47,228 nucleotides of DNA from Gemmataceae bacterium (GCA_019748295.1 JAIEPT010000062.1:1-47228), one strand, 5' to 3'; counted from the stretch's first letter, positions 36,070-45,103 are shown. Made by a program: numbers and translations. The notes: generated from the sequence alone by a model not told the origin.

Positions 36070-39000
36070 ATGTCGATCGAATTCTCCTGTCCCAATCCAA
36101 CGTGCGGCCGAGCTCTCAGACTGGCGAAGACTCCGGCAGCGGGTTCGTCGTTTCGCTGTCCTTCCTGCAAGGGTGTGATTTCGTCCTTGTCGTTGGGTCT
36201 GGAGAAGCCGAGTTCGCTTGATGCGGAAACCGTCGATGCCGTATCGACCGCGACGCGGCGCTGTCCGGAAGGGCATCCTCTCTCGGACGCCGACACGCTT
36301 TGCCCGACGTGCGGAACGCTCCCGCCCGGCGCCATCTCGGCGCCGGCTCAGCCGGGTTTGCCGTCGATTCCGGGCTACGACATCCATGCGGAATTGGGCC
36401 GCGGCGGCATGGGGGTCGTCTACCGTGCCCGCCACCAGCAACTTGGCCGAACCGTCGCGATCAAGATGATTCGCAGCGGCGCCTTCGCCAGCAGCCATGA
36501 ACTCGAACGATTCGAGTCGGAAGCCCGCGCCGTCGCCAGATTGCAGCACCCGAACATCGTGCAGATTTTCGAGGTCGGCGTGCACCGGGAGCGTCCCGGA
36601 GCGACGCCATTTCCTTTCATGGCTCTGGAGTATCTCGAAGGAAAGAACCTGTCCCAGGAGATTCATTCGGCTCCGCTGAGCCCGCGGCGTGCGGCGACGT
36701 TGGCCGTCTGCATCGCCGACGCGCTGCAGCATGCCCACGAGAAGGGCATTGTCCACCGTGACTTGAAACCGGCGAACATTCTCCTGAACAAGGACGGCCT
36801 GCCGAAAATCACCGATTTCGGCCTCGCCAAGCATCTTGACCTCGATTCGGATAACACCGCAACCGGCGAGGTCATGGGGACGCCGGAATTCATGGCGCCC
36901 GAACAGGCGATCGGCGCGGCCAAGCTGGTCGGGCCGGCGGCCGACGTGTTTTCTCTGGGGTCGACGATCTATGCCATGTTGGCAGGCAAATCGCCCTTTA
37001 GGGGTCCGTCGGCGCTGGAGACGGTCGAGCGCGTGCGAGTTGCGGAGCCGGCTCCGCTTCGATCCCTCCGCTCCGACATTCCTCGCGATCTCGAGACGAT
37101 CGTCGCCAAATGCCTGCAGAAAGCGCCCGCGCGCAGGTATTTGGCTGCACAAGACGCGGCAGACGATCTGCGGCGATTTCTGAAGGGGGACCCGATCCTC
37201 GCCCGCCCGATCAACCGCATCGAGCGGGTTGCGCGGTGGTGTCGCCGCTATCCGACCGCGGCGGCATTGCTGTTGGTGCTGGCCTTGGCGACCGCAGGAG
37301 CGTTGTGGGGGTGGACGGAGGTGTCCGCCCAGCGGGACGAAAAGATTGCGGAAAGCAAAAAGGCCGACGATGCAAAGAAACTGGCGCAGGAAAACGAGAA
37401 GAAGGAAAACGAACAGCGTCTGAAAGCGGAGGCGGCAACGGAAGATGCCAAGAAGCAGGCGGAATTCGCGGCCGCTTCGGCGGCAAAGGAACGGGAAGCG
37501 AAGGAGGCTCTCGATCGGGAACTCTATCGCGCCCGCATTCTGCTTGCGGATCAGTATTGGTTCGCCAACAACGTCCCGGATGCGGAACAAAGCTTGGCCG
37601 AATGTCCGCCGGCGCTCCGCGGATGGGAATGGCACTATCTGATGCGATTATGCCGCGGCAGCGGCCGCGCGTTCGCCGGAATAGCAACGGCTTCGTCGGT
37701 CGATTTCGCCGACAAGGGAACGAAGGTGGTCGCCGTCGGCCCAGGCCAACCGCTCACGACGTGGAATCGAGCCGATGGGGTCCGCCTGTCGTCGATTCCG
37801 GACATTGCCGCACCAGGCGACTATCGAGCCACGGCAGCATTGGATCCCGTGCGCGGCCGTGCGATCGTGCCGGTCAAGGGGCAGGCCAAATTCGTGGACA
37901 ATCGATGGGAAGTCGCTTCCGTCGTGGACATTGCCACAGGCAAAGTTCTTTTCCCGCTCACGGCGAACTCTCCGACCCCGATGAAGTTCTCGTTCGCCCC
38001 CGACGGTACGCGCATCCTCGGCCATGGGCTTGGCGCGGGCATCCAGTTTTGGGAAGGAGATGCCGGGAAACCCCTCGCGAACGTGCCGCTTTCTGGCGTG
38101 TTTTTCAAGCATGTCGAATGGAGTCCGGATTGCACGCACGTGGCCATCGTCGGCTCCAAAGGGAATCGCGGCATTCTCATCCTCCGCAACGTGGCGAACG
38201 AAAAGGAAGTCTGGTCCGTCGAAGGCGACACTTTCGATCAATGGAACGCTCCAGGGTTCGACGGAAAAGGAAAACTCGTTGCACTCGGGGGGAAACGGCC
38301 GATCAAGTTCGATCCGAAGGCCAAGCCGGGAGAATTGAAGATCCCCGGTTTCGTCAAAGTATGGGACGTGGCGAGCGGCATGGAAAAACATGGGTTCGAG
38401 ACGGAAAGCGAAGCCGACACGACGCGGTTGTCGCCGGACGGGCGCTACATTGGAACGTATCTGCCCGACGTGGGCGTTATCCGGATATTCGACATCGAAA
38501 GGTCCAAGTCGTTCGTTGCAGGGTCAGGGCTGCTTCGAGGCAACATCGGTTGGCCTCGGCTGTTCGCGTTCTCGGCCGACAGCAAGCGCTTGGCGTTCGG
38601 GGGCGGGATCAACGTTCAAGTTCTCGACTTGGACGCACGGAAAGCGATCCATGAGTTTCGCGGACACGCTGCCTCGGTGGTCAGCTTGGCTTTCAGCGAG
38701 GATGGAAAGCACCTCGCTAGCGGCGGAGACGGCGTACGCCTATGGAGCATGGATGCCGATGCCGAGCGTCGCGTGCTCGCCGAGCCCAAGCATGATTTCG
38801 AACGCGTGAGCTTCCTGTCGAACGCCTCGCAATTGGCCATCGCCAAAAGCGTGGCGCAAGGAAGCTTGAAAAGCGAGGCGATGGTTTGGAATCGTAAGGA
38901 AGAGATCGCCCCCCGCCTGCTCGGTGTGCTGCCGAATCGGGTCATCTCATGGGTCGTCTCGAAGAACGGCAGGGAATTAACCCTGTCTGGGTTGGGCCCT

Positions 39001-39735
39001 GTCCAGGTGTTGGAAACGGCGACGGGCAAGGAATTGATGAAGATCGAAGCAGACCCTTCCCCCACCTTTTTTCCTACCTGTGCCGCCGTCAGTCCCGACG
39101 GAAGCATCATCGCAGTCGGGTCCGCGGTCCGGGGCGGCGTATTCCGCAAACGGGACAGCGGCGAAGAGGTCTTTCGATGGCCGGAGAAGCCGGATCCCAA
39201 GGCGGCATTCAAGAATTATCAGCGCGTGCACTGCATCGCATTTAAGCCCGATGGAAAGCAATTCGCCATTGCCGCGGGCGACGAAGTGAGAGTGTTTGAT
39301 GCCCAATCCTATCGAAGCGTCGCTACCATACCGCAAACAGCCCATGCCTATGGAGTGTCCCTCGCATTTCGCGCGGGCACTTCGCAGCTTGTCGTCAACG
39401 GCGCCGCCGGGCTTTCGCAAACGCCTCAAATCCGCATCTTCGATGTGACGACCGGGAAGCCTGTCGGAGAATTGAAAGGACATCTGGGCACGGTTGAGTG
39501 CATCGCGATCACCCCCGATGGAAAACGCCTCGCAACGGCGAGTTCCGATGCCACCATCCGCATCTGGAACCTCGACACGCACCAGCCGATGCTGGCCTTG
39601 CGCGGACTGCACGGTTACGGCAGGTGGGTCGATTTCAGCGGCGACGGAAACTGCCTGGCCGGGATCTTTCAAGCCGTCGACCCGGCAGCGGGCGTCAAGA
39701 GCGAAGTCCGCATCTGGGACGCTCGACCGCAATGA
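36070..39735 (+). CDS. Membrane Ser/Thr protein kinase with zinc ribbons and WD40 repeats
   Basis: 1221 residues. Two CPxC-type zinc knuckles occupy the N-terminus (CPNPTCGRAL ... RCPSC, about 7-33; CPEGHP ... CPTC, about 65-81). A Hanks-type kinase domain spans about 103-375: GRGGMGVVYRA, Lys132 in VAIKMI, HRDLKPANIL (Asp231), DFG (Asp249), MAPEQA. A membrane segment is at about 394-412 (YPTAAALLLVLALATAGALW) and a Lys/Glu-rich coiled coil at about 418-500. The rest (about 520-1221) contains WD40-type propeller blades (for example HAASVVSLAFSEDGKHLASGG, HLGTVECIAITPDGKRLATASSDATIRIWNLDTHQ). A kinase fused to an exported propeller sensor is typical of planctomycetes. The active-site residues are all present. 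Confidence 0.93.
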   Translation: MSIEFSCPNPTCGRALRLAKTPAAGSSFRCPSCKGVISSLSLGLEKPSSLDAETVDAVSTATRRCPEGHPLSDADTLCPTCGTLPPGAISAPAQPGLPSIPGYDIHAELGRGGMGVVYRARHQQLGRTVAIKMIRSGAFASSHELERFESEARAVARLQHPNIVQIFEVGVHRERPGATPFPFMALEYLEGKNLSQEIHSAPLSPRRAATLAVCIADALQHAHEKGIVHRDLKPANILLNKDGLPKITDFGLAKHLDLDSDNTATGEVMGTPEFMAPEQAIGAAKLVGPAADVFSLGSTIYAMLAGKSPFRGPSALETVERVRVAEPAPLRSLRSDIPRDLETIVAKCLQKAPARRYLAAQDAADDLRRFLKGDPILARPINRIERVARWCRRYPTAAALLLVLALATAGALWGWTEVSAQRDEKIAESKKADDAKKLAQENEKKENEQRLKAEAATEDAKKQAEFAAASAAKEREAKEALDRELYRARILLADQYWFANNVPDAEQSLAECPPALRGWEWHYLMRLCRGSGRAFAGIATASSVDFADKGTKVVAVGPGQPLTTWNRADGVRLSSIPDIAAPGDYRATAALDPVRGRAIVPVKGQAKFVDNRWEVASVVDIATGKVLFPLTANSPTPMKFSFAPDGTRILGHGLGAGIQFWEGDAGKPLANVPLSGVFFKHVEWSPDCTHVAIVGSKGNRGILILRNVANEKEVWSVEGDTFDQWNAPGFDGKGKLVALGGKRPIKFDPKAKPGELKIPGFVKVWDVASGMEKHGFETESEADTTRLSPDGRYIGTYLPDVGVIRIFDIERSKSFVAGSGLLRGNIGWPRLFAFSADSKRLAFGGGINVQVLDLDARKAIHEFRGHAASVVSLAFSEDGKHLASGGDGVRLWSMDADAERRVLAEPKHDFERVSFLSNASQLAIAKSVAQGSLKSEAMVWNRKEEIAPRLLGVLPNRVISWVVSKNGRELTLSGLGPVQVLETATGKELMKIEADPSPTFFPTCAAVSPDGSIIAVGSAVRGGVFRKRDSGEEVFRWPEKPDPKAAFKNYQRVHCIAFKPDGKQFAIAAGDEVRVFDAQSYRSVATIPQTAHAYGVSLAFRAGTSQLVVNGAAGLSQTPQIRIFDVTTGKPVGELKGHLGTVECIAITPDGKRLATASSDATIRIWNLDTHQPMLALRGLHGYGRWVDFSGDGNCLAGIFQAVDPAAGVKSEVRIWDARPQ

Positions 39736-39837
39736 CGCATGCGAAAACGCCTGACCTTTCCGACTGACGCCCTTTTCTGATCTTTTGCAAGGCGCTCGCT
39801 GACAAGCGAACCGACCAACGCCTTCTGGAGACGAGCC

Positions 39838-39957
39838 ATGCGACTCCGCCTGACACGACAACCTGCCGCCGCCATGAGCGAATTGAAACGAATCGACCGC
39901 GAATGGCGATCATTTCGAAGGGCCACTCCAAATCGATTGATCCGGCACTCGCAATGA
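39838..39957 (+). CDS. Possible small peptide gene (39 residues)
   Basis: The frame starts MRLRLTRQPAAAMSELKRID and has a TGGAG site eight bases upstream of the ATG. It is basic and has no recognised domain. It lies alone in the gap between the kinase and tRNA genes, so a short real product is possible but unsupported by homology. Confidence 0.3.
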   Translation: MRLRLTRQPAAAMSELKRIDREWRSFRRATPNRLIRHSQ

Positions 39958-40150
39958 GCCATCCGCCTCGCAACGGGGACGACAGGACGACGGGATGGCA
40001 ATCATCTGTAGGCACCTAGGGAGGGCATCGCAATCGACGTCCAACGCGACAAGCCGGATACCACGGCTGACAATTTTCCAGGTCTTGGGACAGCATGCAC
40101 TCTCGCCGGCGGACCTAAATCAGCGTGCGCGATTTCGCAGCAGCACCTTT

Positions 40151-40220
40151 CGCACCAACCCGAAGTGTCAGCGAGGAATTTCGCGTCGACCCTCGCTGAC
40201 ATGACGCTTCGGGCTAGTGC
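40151..40220. repeat. Inverted repeat, ACCCGAAGCGT family, copy 2
   Basis: GCACCAACCCGAAGTGTCAG at the left pairs with CTGACATGACGCTTCGGGCT and AGTGC at the right. The outer arms match copy 1 at 7253-7317. The rest of 39958-40368 shows no gene. Confidence 0.7.
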
Positions 40221-40368
40221 GGGCGACTGGCAGCTTGCGACTCATCGGCGGCTTTCCGGAGCTTTTGCGTAAGCACGCCGCCTTTTTCGATCTTCATTCC
40301 AGCTTGGCACAGCATGCCCACGGCATGCGTCCGAACGTCGACGGAGTTGCTAATTAAAATCTTGGATC

Positions 40369-40410
40369 TTACCAAACTCTTACCAAACTCTTACCAAACT
40401 CTTACCAAGC
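40369..40410. repeat. 11-base tandem repeat near the tRNA
   Basis: Three exact units of TTACCAAACTC followed by TTACCAAGC, about 60 bases beyond the 3' end of the tRNA-Leu gene. The array is AT-rich compared with its surroundings. Confidence 0.9.
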
Positions 40411-40426
40411 CACTCGGAAATGAAAG

Positions 40427-40465
40427 AAGGCAAGGAGATCGGCATTGCCGAAACTCCTTGCCCTT
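40427..40465 (-). terminator. Terminator-like hairpin after tRNA-Leu
   Basis: On the - strand, AAGGGCAAGGAG and CTCCTTGCCTT form a stem with a GTTTCGGCAATGCCGAT-type loop, starting about 7 bases after the tRNA 3' end and followed by TCTTTC. It probably ends the tRNA transcript. Confidence 0.6.
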
Positions 40466-40471
40466 CTTGAT

Positions 40472-40555
40472 TGCCGGAGACAGGACTTGAACCTGCACGA
40501 CCTTTACGGCCACCAGGCCCTCAACCTGGCGCGTCTGCCAATTCCGCCACTCCGG
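40472..40555 (-). tRNA. tRNA-Leu (anticodon GAG)
   Basis: On the - strand the 84-base gene begins GCCGGAGTGGCGGAATTGGC and ends CAAGTCCTGTCTCCGGCA, with an exact 7-base acceptor stem. The anticodon arm CCAGG TTGAGGG CCTGG gives GAG. A long variable arm (TGGCCGTAAAGGTCGTG) is typical of class II tRNA-Leu. The T arm GCAGGTTCAAGTCCTGT is standard. The CCA end is not encoded. Confidence 0.97.
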
Positions 40556-40736
40556 CTCGGTCAGTTCAAATTATGGAAAGCACCCCGTAGGGAGCAAGGG
40601 GACAATCCTTCCTTCTTCGTTTTTCGTTCTTCGTTTTTCGGCCTGCCGCATGCCGCATCTCGAAACAGGGGGGCAAGATGGCGGTGACGATGATTGGCTT
40701 CGGTTCTATGGCTGAACCGTGCTTTCCCGAGGAAAC

Positions 40737-42035
40737 ATGGGACCGACGATACATACCGACGTGACGTGCACCGCGTGCGGCTGCGTGTGCGACGATCTGC
40801 GGATTGTCGTGGAGGATGGGCGCGTCGTCTCGGCGGAAACGCGGTGCGGGCTCGCCGATCGCTGGCTGGAATCGATGGCGTCGCCGAAACATGTGGGGGC
40901 GTCCATCGAGGGGGTTGCCGTTCCGCTTGCCGATGCGATCGAACGGGCGGCACGCATCTTGGCCGATGCGCGATCGCCGCTGGTTTACGGCCTCTCGCGA
41001 AGCAGCACGGCGGGACAGCAAGCGGCGCTGGCGCTGGGCGAACATATTGGCGCCGTCGTCGATACCACTGCCTCCTTGGGACATGGGCCTTCGATCATTG
41101 CGGTACAGGAAGTCGGCGAATCGACGTGCACGTTGGGGGAAGTGAAACAGCGGGCGGACCTGGTCATCTTCTGGGGGTCCGATCCCGTCGAAAGCCATCC
41201 GCGGCACTTCGAGCGCTATTCGGTCGACCCGGCTGGGATGTTCGTCCCGAACGGACGTCGCGACCGCTTCATCGTGGCCGTCGATCCGCGGCGGACGGCG
41301 ACGGTCGAGCAAGCGGATCTGCATCTTCCAATCGAAGCTGGCGGCGATTTCGAATTGCTGTGGGCACTACGCGCCCTCATTCGCGGCGTGGGCTGGAATG
41401 CTCCGTCGGCGGGAGGCATCGCATCAGCGCAGATCGAGTCGCTCGCGGCTCGCATGAAAGCGTGCCGATTCGGGATTGTCTTCTTTGGATTGGGCCTGGC
41501 GCGACAAGGCGTGCGAACGGTTGCGGCCCTATTGCGATTGAGTCAGGAATTGAACGACTTCACTCGCTTCTATGTGCGGCGCATGCGCGTTTCGGGAGAT
41601 GTGGCCGGGGCCGACAGCGTTCTCGCGTGGCAAACCGGCTTTCCGTTTTGCGTCAGCTACGCCCGCGGCTTTCCGCGCTACGGGCCCGGCGAGTTCAGCG
41701 GGCATGACATGCTGCGCCGCGGCGAAGCGGATGCCTGCCTGCTCGTTGGATCCTCCGGCACGCGTCGATTCTCGGCCGAGGCGTGCGATGAGTTGAAGAG
41801 GATTTCGACCGTCGTGCTCGACCCGGGCCATGTGGATCAGGGGTTCGTGCCGACGGTTCGTTTTACGACCGCTGTGCCCGGCGTGCATCATGTTGGGACG
41901 GCGTATCGGATGGACGAGATTCCAATACCGCTCAACCCGTTTCTGCCGAAGTCCGCACCCTCGGATCGCGAGGTGTTGTCCGCGATCCATGGCCGGGTGC
42001 GCGAGCTGCGGCAAGGCGGCGCGGCTCGCACTTAG
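40737..42035 (+). CDS. fhcB: Formylmethanofuran dehydrogenase/hydrolase subunit B
   Basis: 432 residues; start at ATG 40737 (MGPTIHTDVTCTACGCVCDD), with GAGG just upstream. The N-terminal Cys-rich block TCTACGCVCDD (Cys11, 14, 16, 18) and ETRCGLADRW (Cys37), followed by SPLVYGLSRSSTAGQQAALALGE and DLVIFWGSDPVESHPRHFERYS, match the FwdB/FhcB family. In methanogens the complex binds a W/Mo-pterin; in bacteria (Fhc) it works as a hydrolase in the methanopterin-dependent C1 pathway. The partner subunits A, C and D are not next to it, and scattered Fhc genes are known from planctomycetes. The start of the palindromic element overlaps its stop codon. Confidence 0.88.
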   Translation: MGPTIHTDVTCTACGCVCDDLRIVVEDGRVVSAETRCGLADRWLESMASPKHVGASIEGVAVPLADAIERAARILADARSPLVYGLSRSSTAGQQAALALGEHIGAVVDTTASLGHGPSIIAVQEVGESTCTLGEVKQRADLVIFWGSDPVESHPRHFERYSVDPAGMFVPNGRRDRFIVAVDPRRTATVEQADLHLPIEAGGDFELLWALRALIRGVGWNAPSAGGIASAQIESLAARMKACRFGIVFFGLGLARQGVRTVAALLRLSQELNDFTRFYVRRMRVSGDVAGADSVLAWQTGFPFCVSYARGFPRYGPGEFSGHDMLRRGEADACLLVGSSGTRRFSAEACDELKRISTVVLDPGHVDQGFVPTVRFTTAVPGVHHVGTAYRMDEIPIPLNPFLPKSAPSDREVLSAIHGRVRELRQGGAART

Positions 42036-42270
42036 GCGATTGCATTTCTCCTTCTCCCTGCGGGAGAGGGTTGGGGTGAGGGCGCCTTTTTTTTGCGCAA
42101 CGTCAGAGCCCGAGCGCCAGCCAGCGAGGGTTTCGCGTGATCGCCTCGGGATGCTGCGACACCCTCGCTGGCTGGCGCTCGGGCTCTGACGTTGCGCAAC
42201 GGCACTTCGCATGCCCTCACCCCTCTCCCGGAGGGCGAGGGGAGAGAATGGCGGCGCGGCTCGCTCTTAG
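42015..42270. repeat. Composite palindromic element, copy 4, with nested perfect hairpin
   Basis: The element runs between two 21-base direct repeats (GGCGGCGCGGCTCGCACTTAG at 42015-42035 and 42250-42270, 20 of 21 alike). It contains TTCTCCCTGCGGGAGAGGG / GGGGTGAGGG and CCCTCACCCC parts, and in the middle a perfect inverted repeat: 37 bases at 42095-42131, starting GCGCAACGTCAGAGCCCG, mirrored at 42161-42197. The left direct repeat contains the fhcB stop codon and the right one overlaps the stop of the BBP7 gene. Confidence 0.85.
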
Positions 42271-43451
42271 AACACGAAGGCGATGCCGAAGTTCATGCCG
42301 TGCATCCAGCGGGTCTGCCCGGCGGAGTAGCCTGGGTCGAGCGTGCCATAGTTGAAGTCCACCGGCCGGCGAGACGCGACGGTGTTGAAGACCGTGATGA
42401 ACTGGTAGCCGACCGAAATCTGAATGCCTTCCCAGGGATACCACCAGAGTCGGAAATCGACATCGGCCGCGGGTGCGATCGTGAGTATTTGGCGATCTCG
42501 GATTCGGGAGACGGTGCCGTCGCCCAAGTCGTAGCTCGCTTCGGCTCCGACGAAGTTGGCGTAGACGCCGCCGTTCAGTTCCGCACTGGCGGAGAATGCT
42601 CCGAGGGGATTTTCGCCGAGGTACTTCTCGACGCCGTAGCCGAAATTGACGCCCCAGAGATTGTTTCGGACGAAGTTCGTGTAGCTGGCAGTGGTGTCGG
42701 GCGTGAAATTGCCGAGCGGATCGGTGTCGATCGTGGTCCACTTGAAGCGATCGAAGAACTGGTACGTTCGCGGGCCGATCTTGCCGTAGGTTCGCGTGGT
42801 GTCCGTTTGCCAAATCGGCACGCGGGCCATGATGTCGAACATGTCGAACTTCTGGAGGTATTCGATCTCCATGTACGAGGCGGCGTTCCAGATGCCGAAG
42901 GTGGCTCCGGGGTTGCCGTTGACGACGTTCTGCGCGTTTCCGGAGAAGTCGATCGGAAAGTTCGAGACGGGCGAGGTGAGGAACGTGTCGGCTCCGCCCA
43001 AACCGATGTTCAGGTTGGGCGACAGCAAGGATGCGTTGGCTCGGTAGCGGATGGCATTGAGACGCCACCAGTTCACCGAGACGGCCAGGCCGTCCTCGAA
43101 GCGATAGCCGATGGTGGTTTGGTAACCCGGATTGTAGTTGCCCGGTCCGCGCAGCTGCTGCGTGGAGAGGGCGACGTCGTTGGACCCCACGAACTTGCTG
43201 GGGCCTTGCCCGGCAATGCTGCCATCGAGATCGAGGAAGCCTCGAAATGCGATGTTCTGGTTGCCGATGTTGCGATTCATCCGCCAGAACTTGCCTTCCA
43301 TGGCCACGAAGAATCCGCCCAGCTCATAGCGTGGGTGGCTCAATGGCCCGGTGAAGACGGCAGGAGTGACTTCTTGGTATTGGGCACGAACGGCCGAGGG
43401 CGCTAAAAGCGCGGCGGCGGCGAGAACCCATGCGACGAGTAGTTTGCGCAT
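42267..43451 (-). CDS. BBP7-type outer-membrane beta-barrel protein
   Basis: 394 residues. Start at 43451 (MRKLLVAWVLAAAALLAPSAVRA) because AAGGAG lies nine bases upstream; the ATG nine bases earlier would have no spacing. A signal peptide is followed by alternating polar/aromatic beta strands (for example FFVAMEGKFWRMNRNI, YNPGYQTTIGYRFEDGLAVSVNWWRLNAI) and ends in an aromatic strand, MNFGIAFVF, as outer-membrane barrels do. The pattern GxFxxAExxxWxxxR...GxxxGYRF...VxxxWxxL is the BBP7 family, abundant in planctomycetes; function unknown. It is convergent with fhcB, sharing the repeat at 42015-42270. Confidence 0.85.
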   Translation of the reverse strand: MRKLLVAWVLAAAALLAPSAVRAQYQEVTPAVFTGPLSHPRYELGGFFVAMEGKFWRMNRNIGNQNIAFRGFLDLDGSIAGQGPSKFVGSNDVALSTQQLRGPGNYNPGYQTTIGYRFEDGLAVSVNWWRLNAIRYRANASLLSPNLNIGLGGADTFLTSPVSNFPIDFSGNAQNVVNGNPGATFGIWNAASYMEIEYLQKFDMFDIMARVPIWQTDTTRTYGKIGPRTYQFFDRFKWTTIDTDPLGNFTPDTTASYTNFVRNNLWGVNFGYGVEKYLGENPLGAFSASAELNGGVYANFVGAEASYDLGDGTVSRIRDRQILTIAPAADVDFRLWWYPWEGIQISVGYQFITVFNTVASRRPVDFNYGTLDPGYSAGQTRWMHGMNFGIAFVF

Positions 43452-43835
43452 ATCCCCCATCTCCTTCGGCGATCGAAGGCAACCCCCGGGCGTAGGCCCC
43501 GTCGTGCCGGAAGTCCCCCGACCTCCTGAACACGATGTACCCCTGGGAAGGCAATGCTTCCAAGAAGTTGCGGGACCATAATCGCTCTGAGTGCGGCGTC
43601 AAGGTCAAAAAACAGTTTCGCGGGGCGATGCGATACGCGGCTTGCGAATTGAACCCGGGATTGCGATCAAAGCGGAACTTGGCGGCGCGAAAGGGGGGTC
43701 CGAGGGCGCCGTTTGTAGCGGCTTTAGCGCGACCGTTGCACCCGAACCGGCCTGCAACGGGTCGAAAAATGGGAAACCGTCCCGATTTCGGTTTGATTCG
43801 TCGATGGGAGCCGGTATTGTTCAGTGTGTCGCTGC
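43452..43835. other. Gap upstream of the BBP7 gene, no gene seen
   Basis: No supported gene in either direction. Short frames lack ribosome sites and motifs. The BBP7 promoter presumably lies in the part nearest 43452. Confidence 0.4.
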
Positions 43836-43995
43836 TTAGGCGAGCGGCAGGAGCTAGTCTACCGCCCTCTCCCTCCGGGAGAGGGTTGGGGTGAGGGTGC
43901 CTTTTCTTGCGAAACGCCATGTCGCACGCCCTCACCCCCGACCCCCGGCCCCTCTCCCGGAGGGAGAGGGGAGAAATACCGGCGCCGCTCGCCTT
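43836..43995. repeat. Composite palindromic element (GGGGTGAGGG core), copy 3
   Basis: Left end TTAGGCGAGCGGC and right end GCCGCTCGCCTTA form terminal inverted repeats. Between are CCCTCTCCCTCCGGGAGAGG with GGGGTGAGGG, and CCCTCACCCC with GGCCCCTCTCCC/GGGAGAGGGG. Almost identical to copy 2 (35721) and to the truncated copy 5 (46782). Confidence 0.9.
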
Positions 43996-44089
43996 ATGTC
44001 TTTGGACATCCTGTCGCCGTTGCTTTGCCGATGTCAAACGCTGTGCAGGAGGCCGCCGGTTTCGGTGGACATGGATTCCTGAGACGGTT

Positions 44090-44111
44090 GAGTCCGTTGG
44101 GGAACGGACTC
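44090..44111. other. Small hairpin before the Q/N-rich protein gene
   Basis: GAGTCCGTT, loop GGGG, AACGGACTC: a nine-base perfect stem 77 bases upstream of the ATG. It could influence mRNA stability; no T-run follows. Confidence 0.45.
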
Positions 44112-44188
44112 GGGCTGACGTTTGGCGCTTCATCATTTCAACACCTTCTCGTTGACCGCGCGAAGAAGCAGAAGGATTTGGGGACATT

Positions 44189-45103
44189 ATGAACAAGTCG
44201 CTCGCAAGCGGAACCTGCCTCATGCTGATGGCGTTCGCCAGCCCCCTCTTCGGCCAAGTGAATAACGTGGGCAAGGCGGGGAACGTCGGAAATGCCGGAA
44301 ACGTGGGAAATGCCGGAAAAGCGGGGAACGTTGGAAATGCCGGAAACGCGGGAAATGCCGGCAACAACGTCGGCAATGCTGGAAACAATGCCGGCAATGC
44401 TGGAAACAATGCTGGGAATGCTGGAGCGGCAGGCATAGCAGGCGCGTTTGGCAACAACGGCGGCGCCTCGTTCCGCGGCTTCCTGCCCACGCGCCCCGGG
44501 CTCGGCACCCGGCAACCGCTCAATACCAATCTCCAAATGGGCGGAAACCTAGGCAATAACGCCGGTCAACAAGGCCAACAAGGCCAATTCGGCCAGCAAG
44601 GTCAACAAGGTCAATTCGGCCAACAAGGGCAGCAAGGCCAATTCGGCCAACAAGGCCAATTCGGTCAGCAAGGTCAAGGCGGCGGCAACTCCGGCATCAA
44701 AGTGATTCCAGCCATTCAAGGCTACACCGGCGGCCAAGGCGGACAGCTTGGCGGGCAGATCGGCCAAATCGGTGGCCAGATCGGTCAGTTTGGTCAATTC
44801 GGCCAACAAATCGGCGGGCAGATCGGCCAGTTCGGGCAAATCGGCGGGCAGATCGGCCAGTTCGGGCAAATCGGCGGACAGATCGGCGGGCAGATCGGCC
44901 AGTTCGGGCAAATCGGCGGACAGATCGGCCAGTTCGGCCAGCAAATCGGCGGGCAGATTGGCCAGTTCGGCCAGCAAATCGGCGGGCAGATTGGCCAGTT
45001 TGGTCAATTCGGCCAACAGATTGGCGGACAAATCGGGCAGTTCGGCCAAGGCGGCGGCAAGTTCGGCCAAGTCGGCCTCGCCGGCTCGCGAAACGGGCTC
45101 TAA
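44189..45103 (+). CDS. Secreted Q/N/G-rich repeat protein
   Basis: 304 residues. A signal peptide (MNKSLASGTCLMLMAFASPLFG, cut near 22) is followed by three repeat blocks. The first (about 25-90) is N/G/A/V with NAGNVGNAG and NNAGNAG steps. The second (about 118-165) is QQGQQGQFG. The third (about 180-295) is GGQIGQFGQ and GGQIGQIG in near-perfect copies. A short unique part lies between (KVIPAIQGYTGG). No Cys follows the signal region and there is almost no charge. The alternation of Gln/Asn, Gly and a hydrophobic residue resembles functional amyloid or adhesin repeats, but that is inference. Repeat copies at DNA level are nearly identical, so length variation by slippage is likely. A GGGGA ribosome site precedes the ATG. 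Confidence 0.8.
   Translation: MNKSLASGTCLMLMAFASPLFGQVNNVGKAGNVGNAGNVGNAGKAGNVGNAGNAGNAGNNVGNAGNNAGNAGNNAGNAGAAGIAGAFGNNGGASFRGFLPTRPGLGTRQPLNTNLQMGGNLGNNAGQQGQQGQFGQQGQQGQFGQQGQQGQFGQQGQFGQQGQGGGNSGIKVIPAIQGYTGGQGGQLGGQIGQIGGQIGQFGQFGQQIGGQIGQFGQIGGQIGQFGQIGGQIGGQIGQFGQIGGQIGQFGQQIGGQIGQFGQQIGGQIGQFGQFGQQIGGQIGQFGQGGGKFGQVGLAGSRNGL

Noticed and set aside
37110-38654. 514-residue open frame in another frame of the kinase gene
   Set aside because: Entirely within the kinase coding sequence and without motifs.
40369-40410. Tandem TTACCAAACTC considered as a CRISPR array
   Set aside because: Units are contiguous with no spacers.
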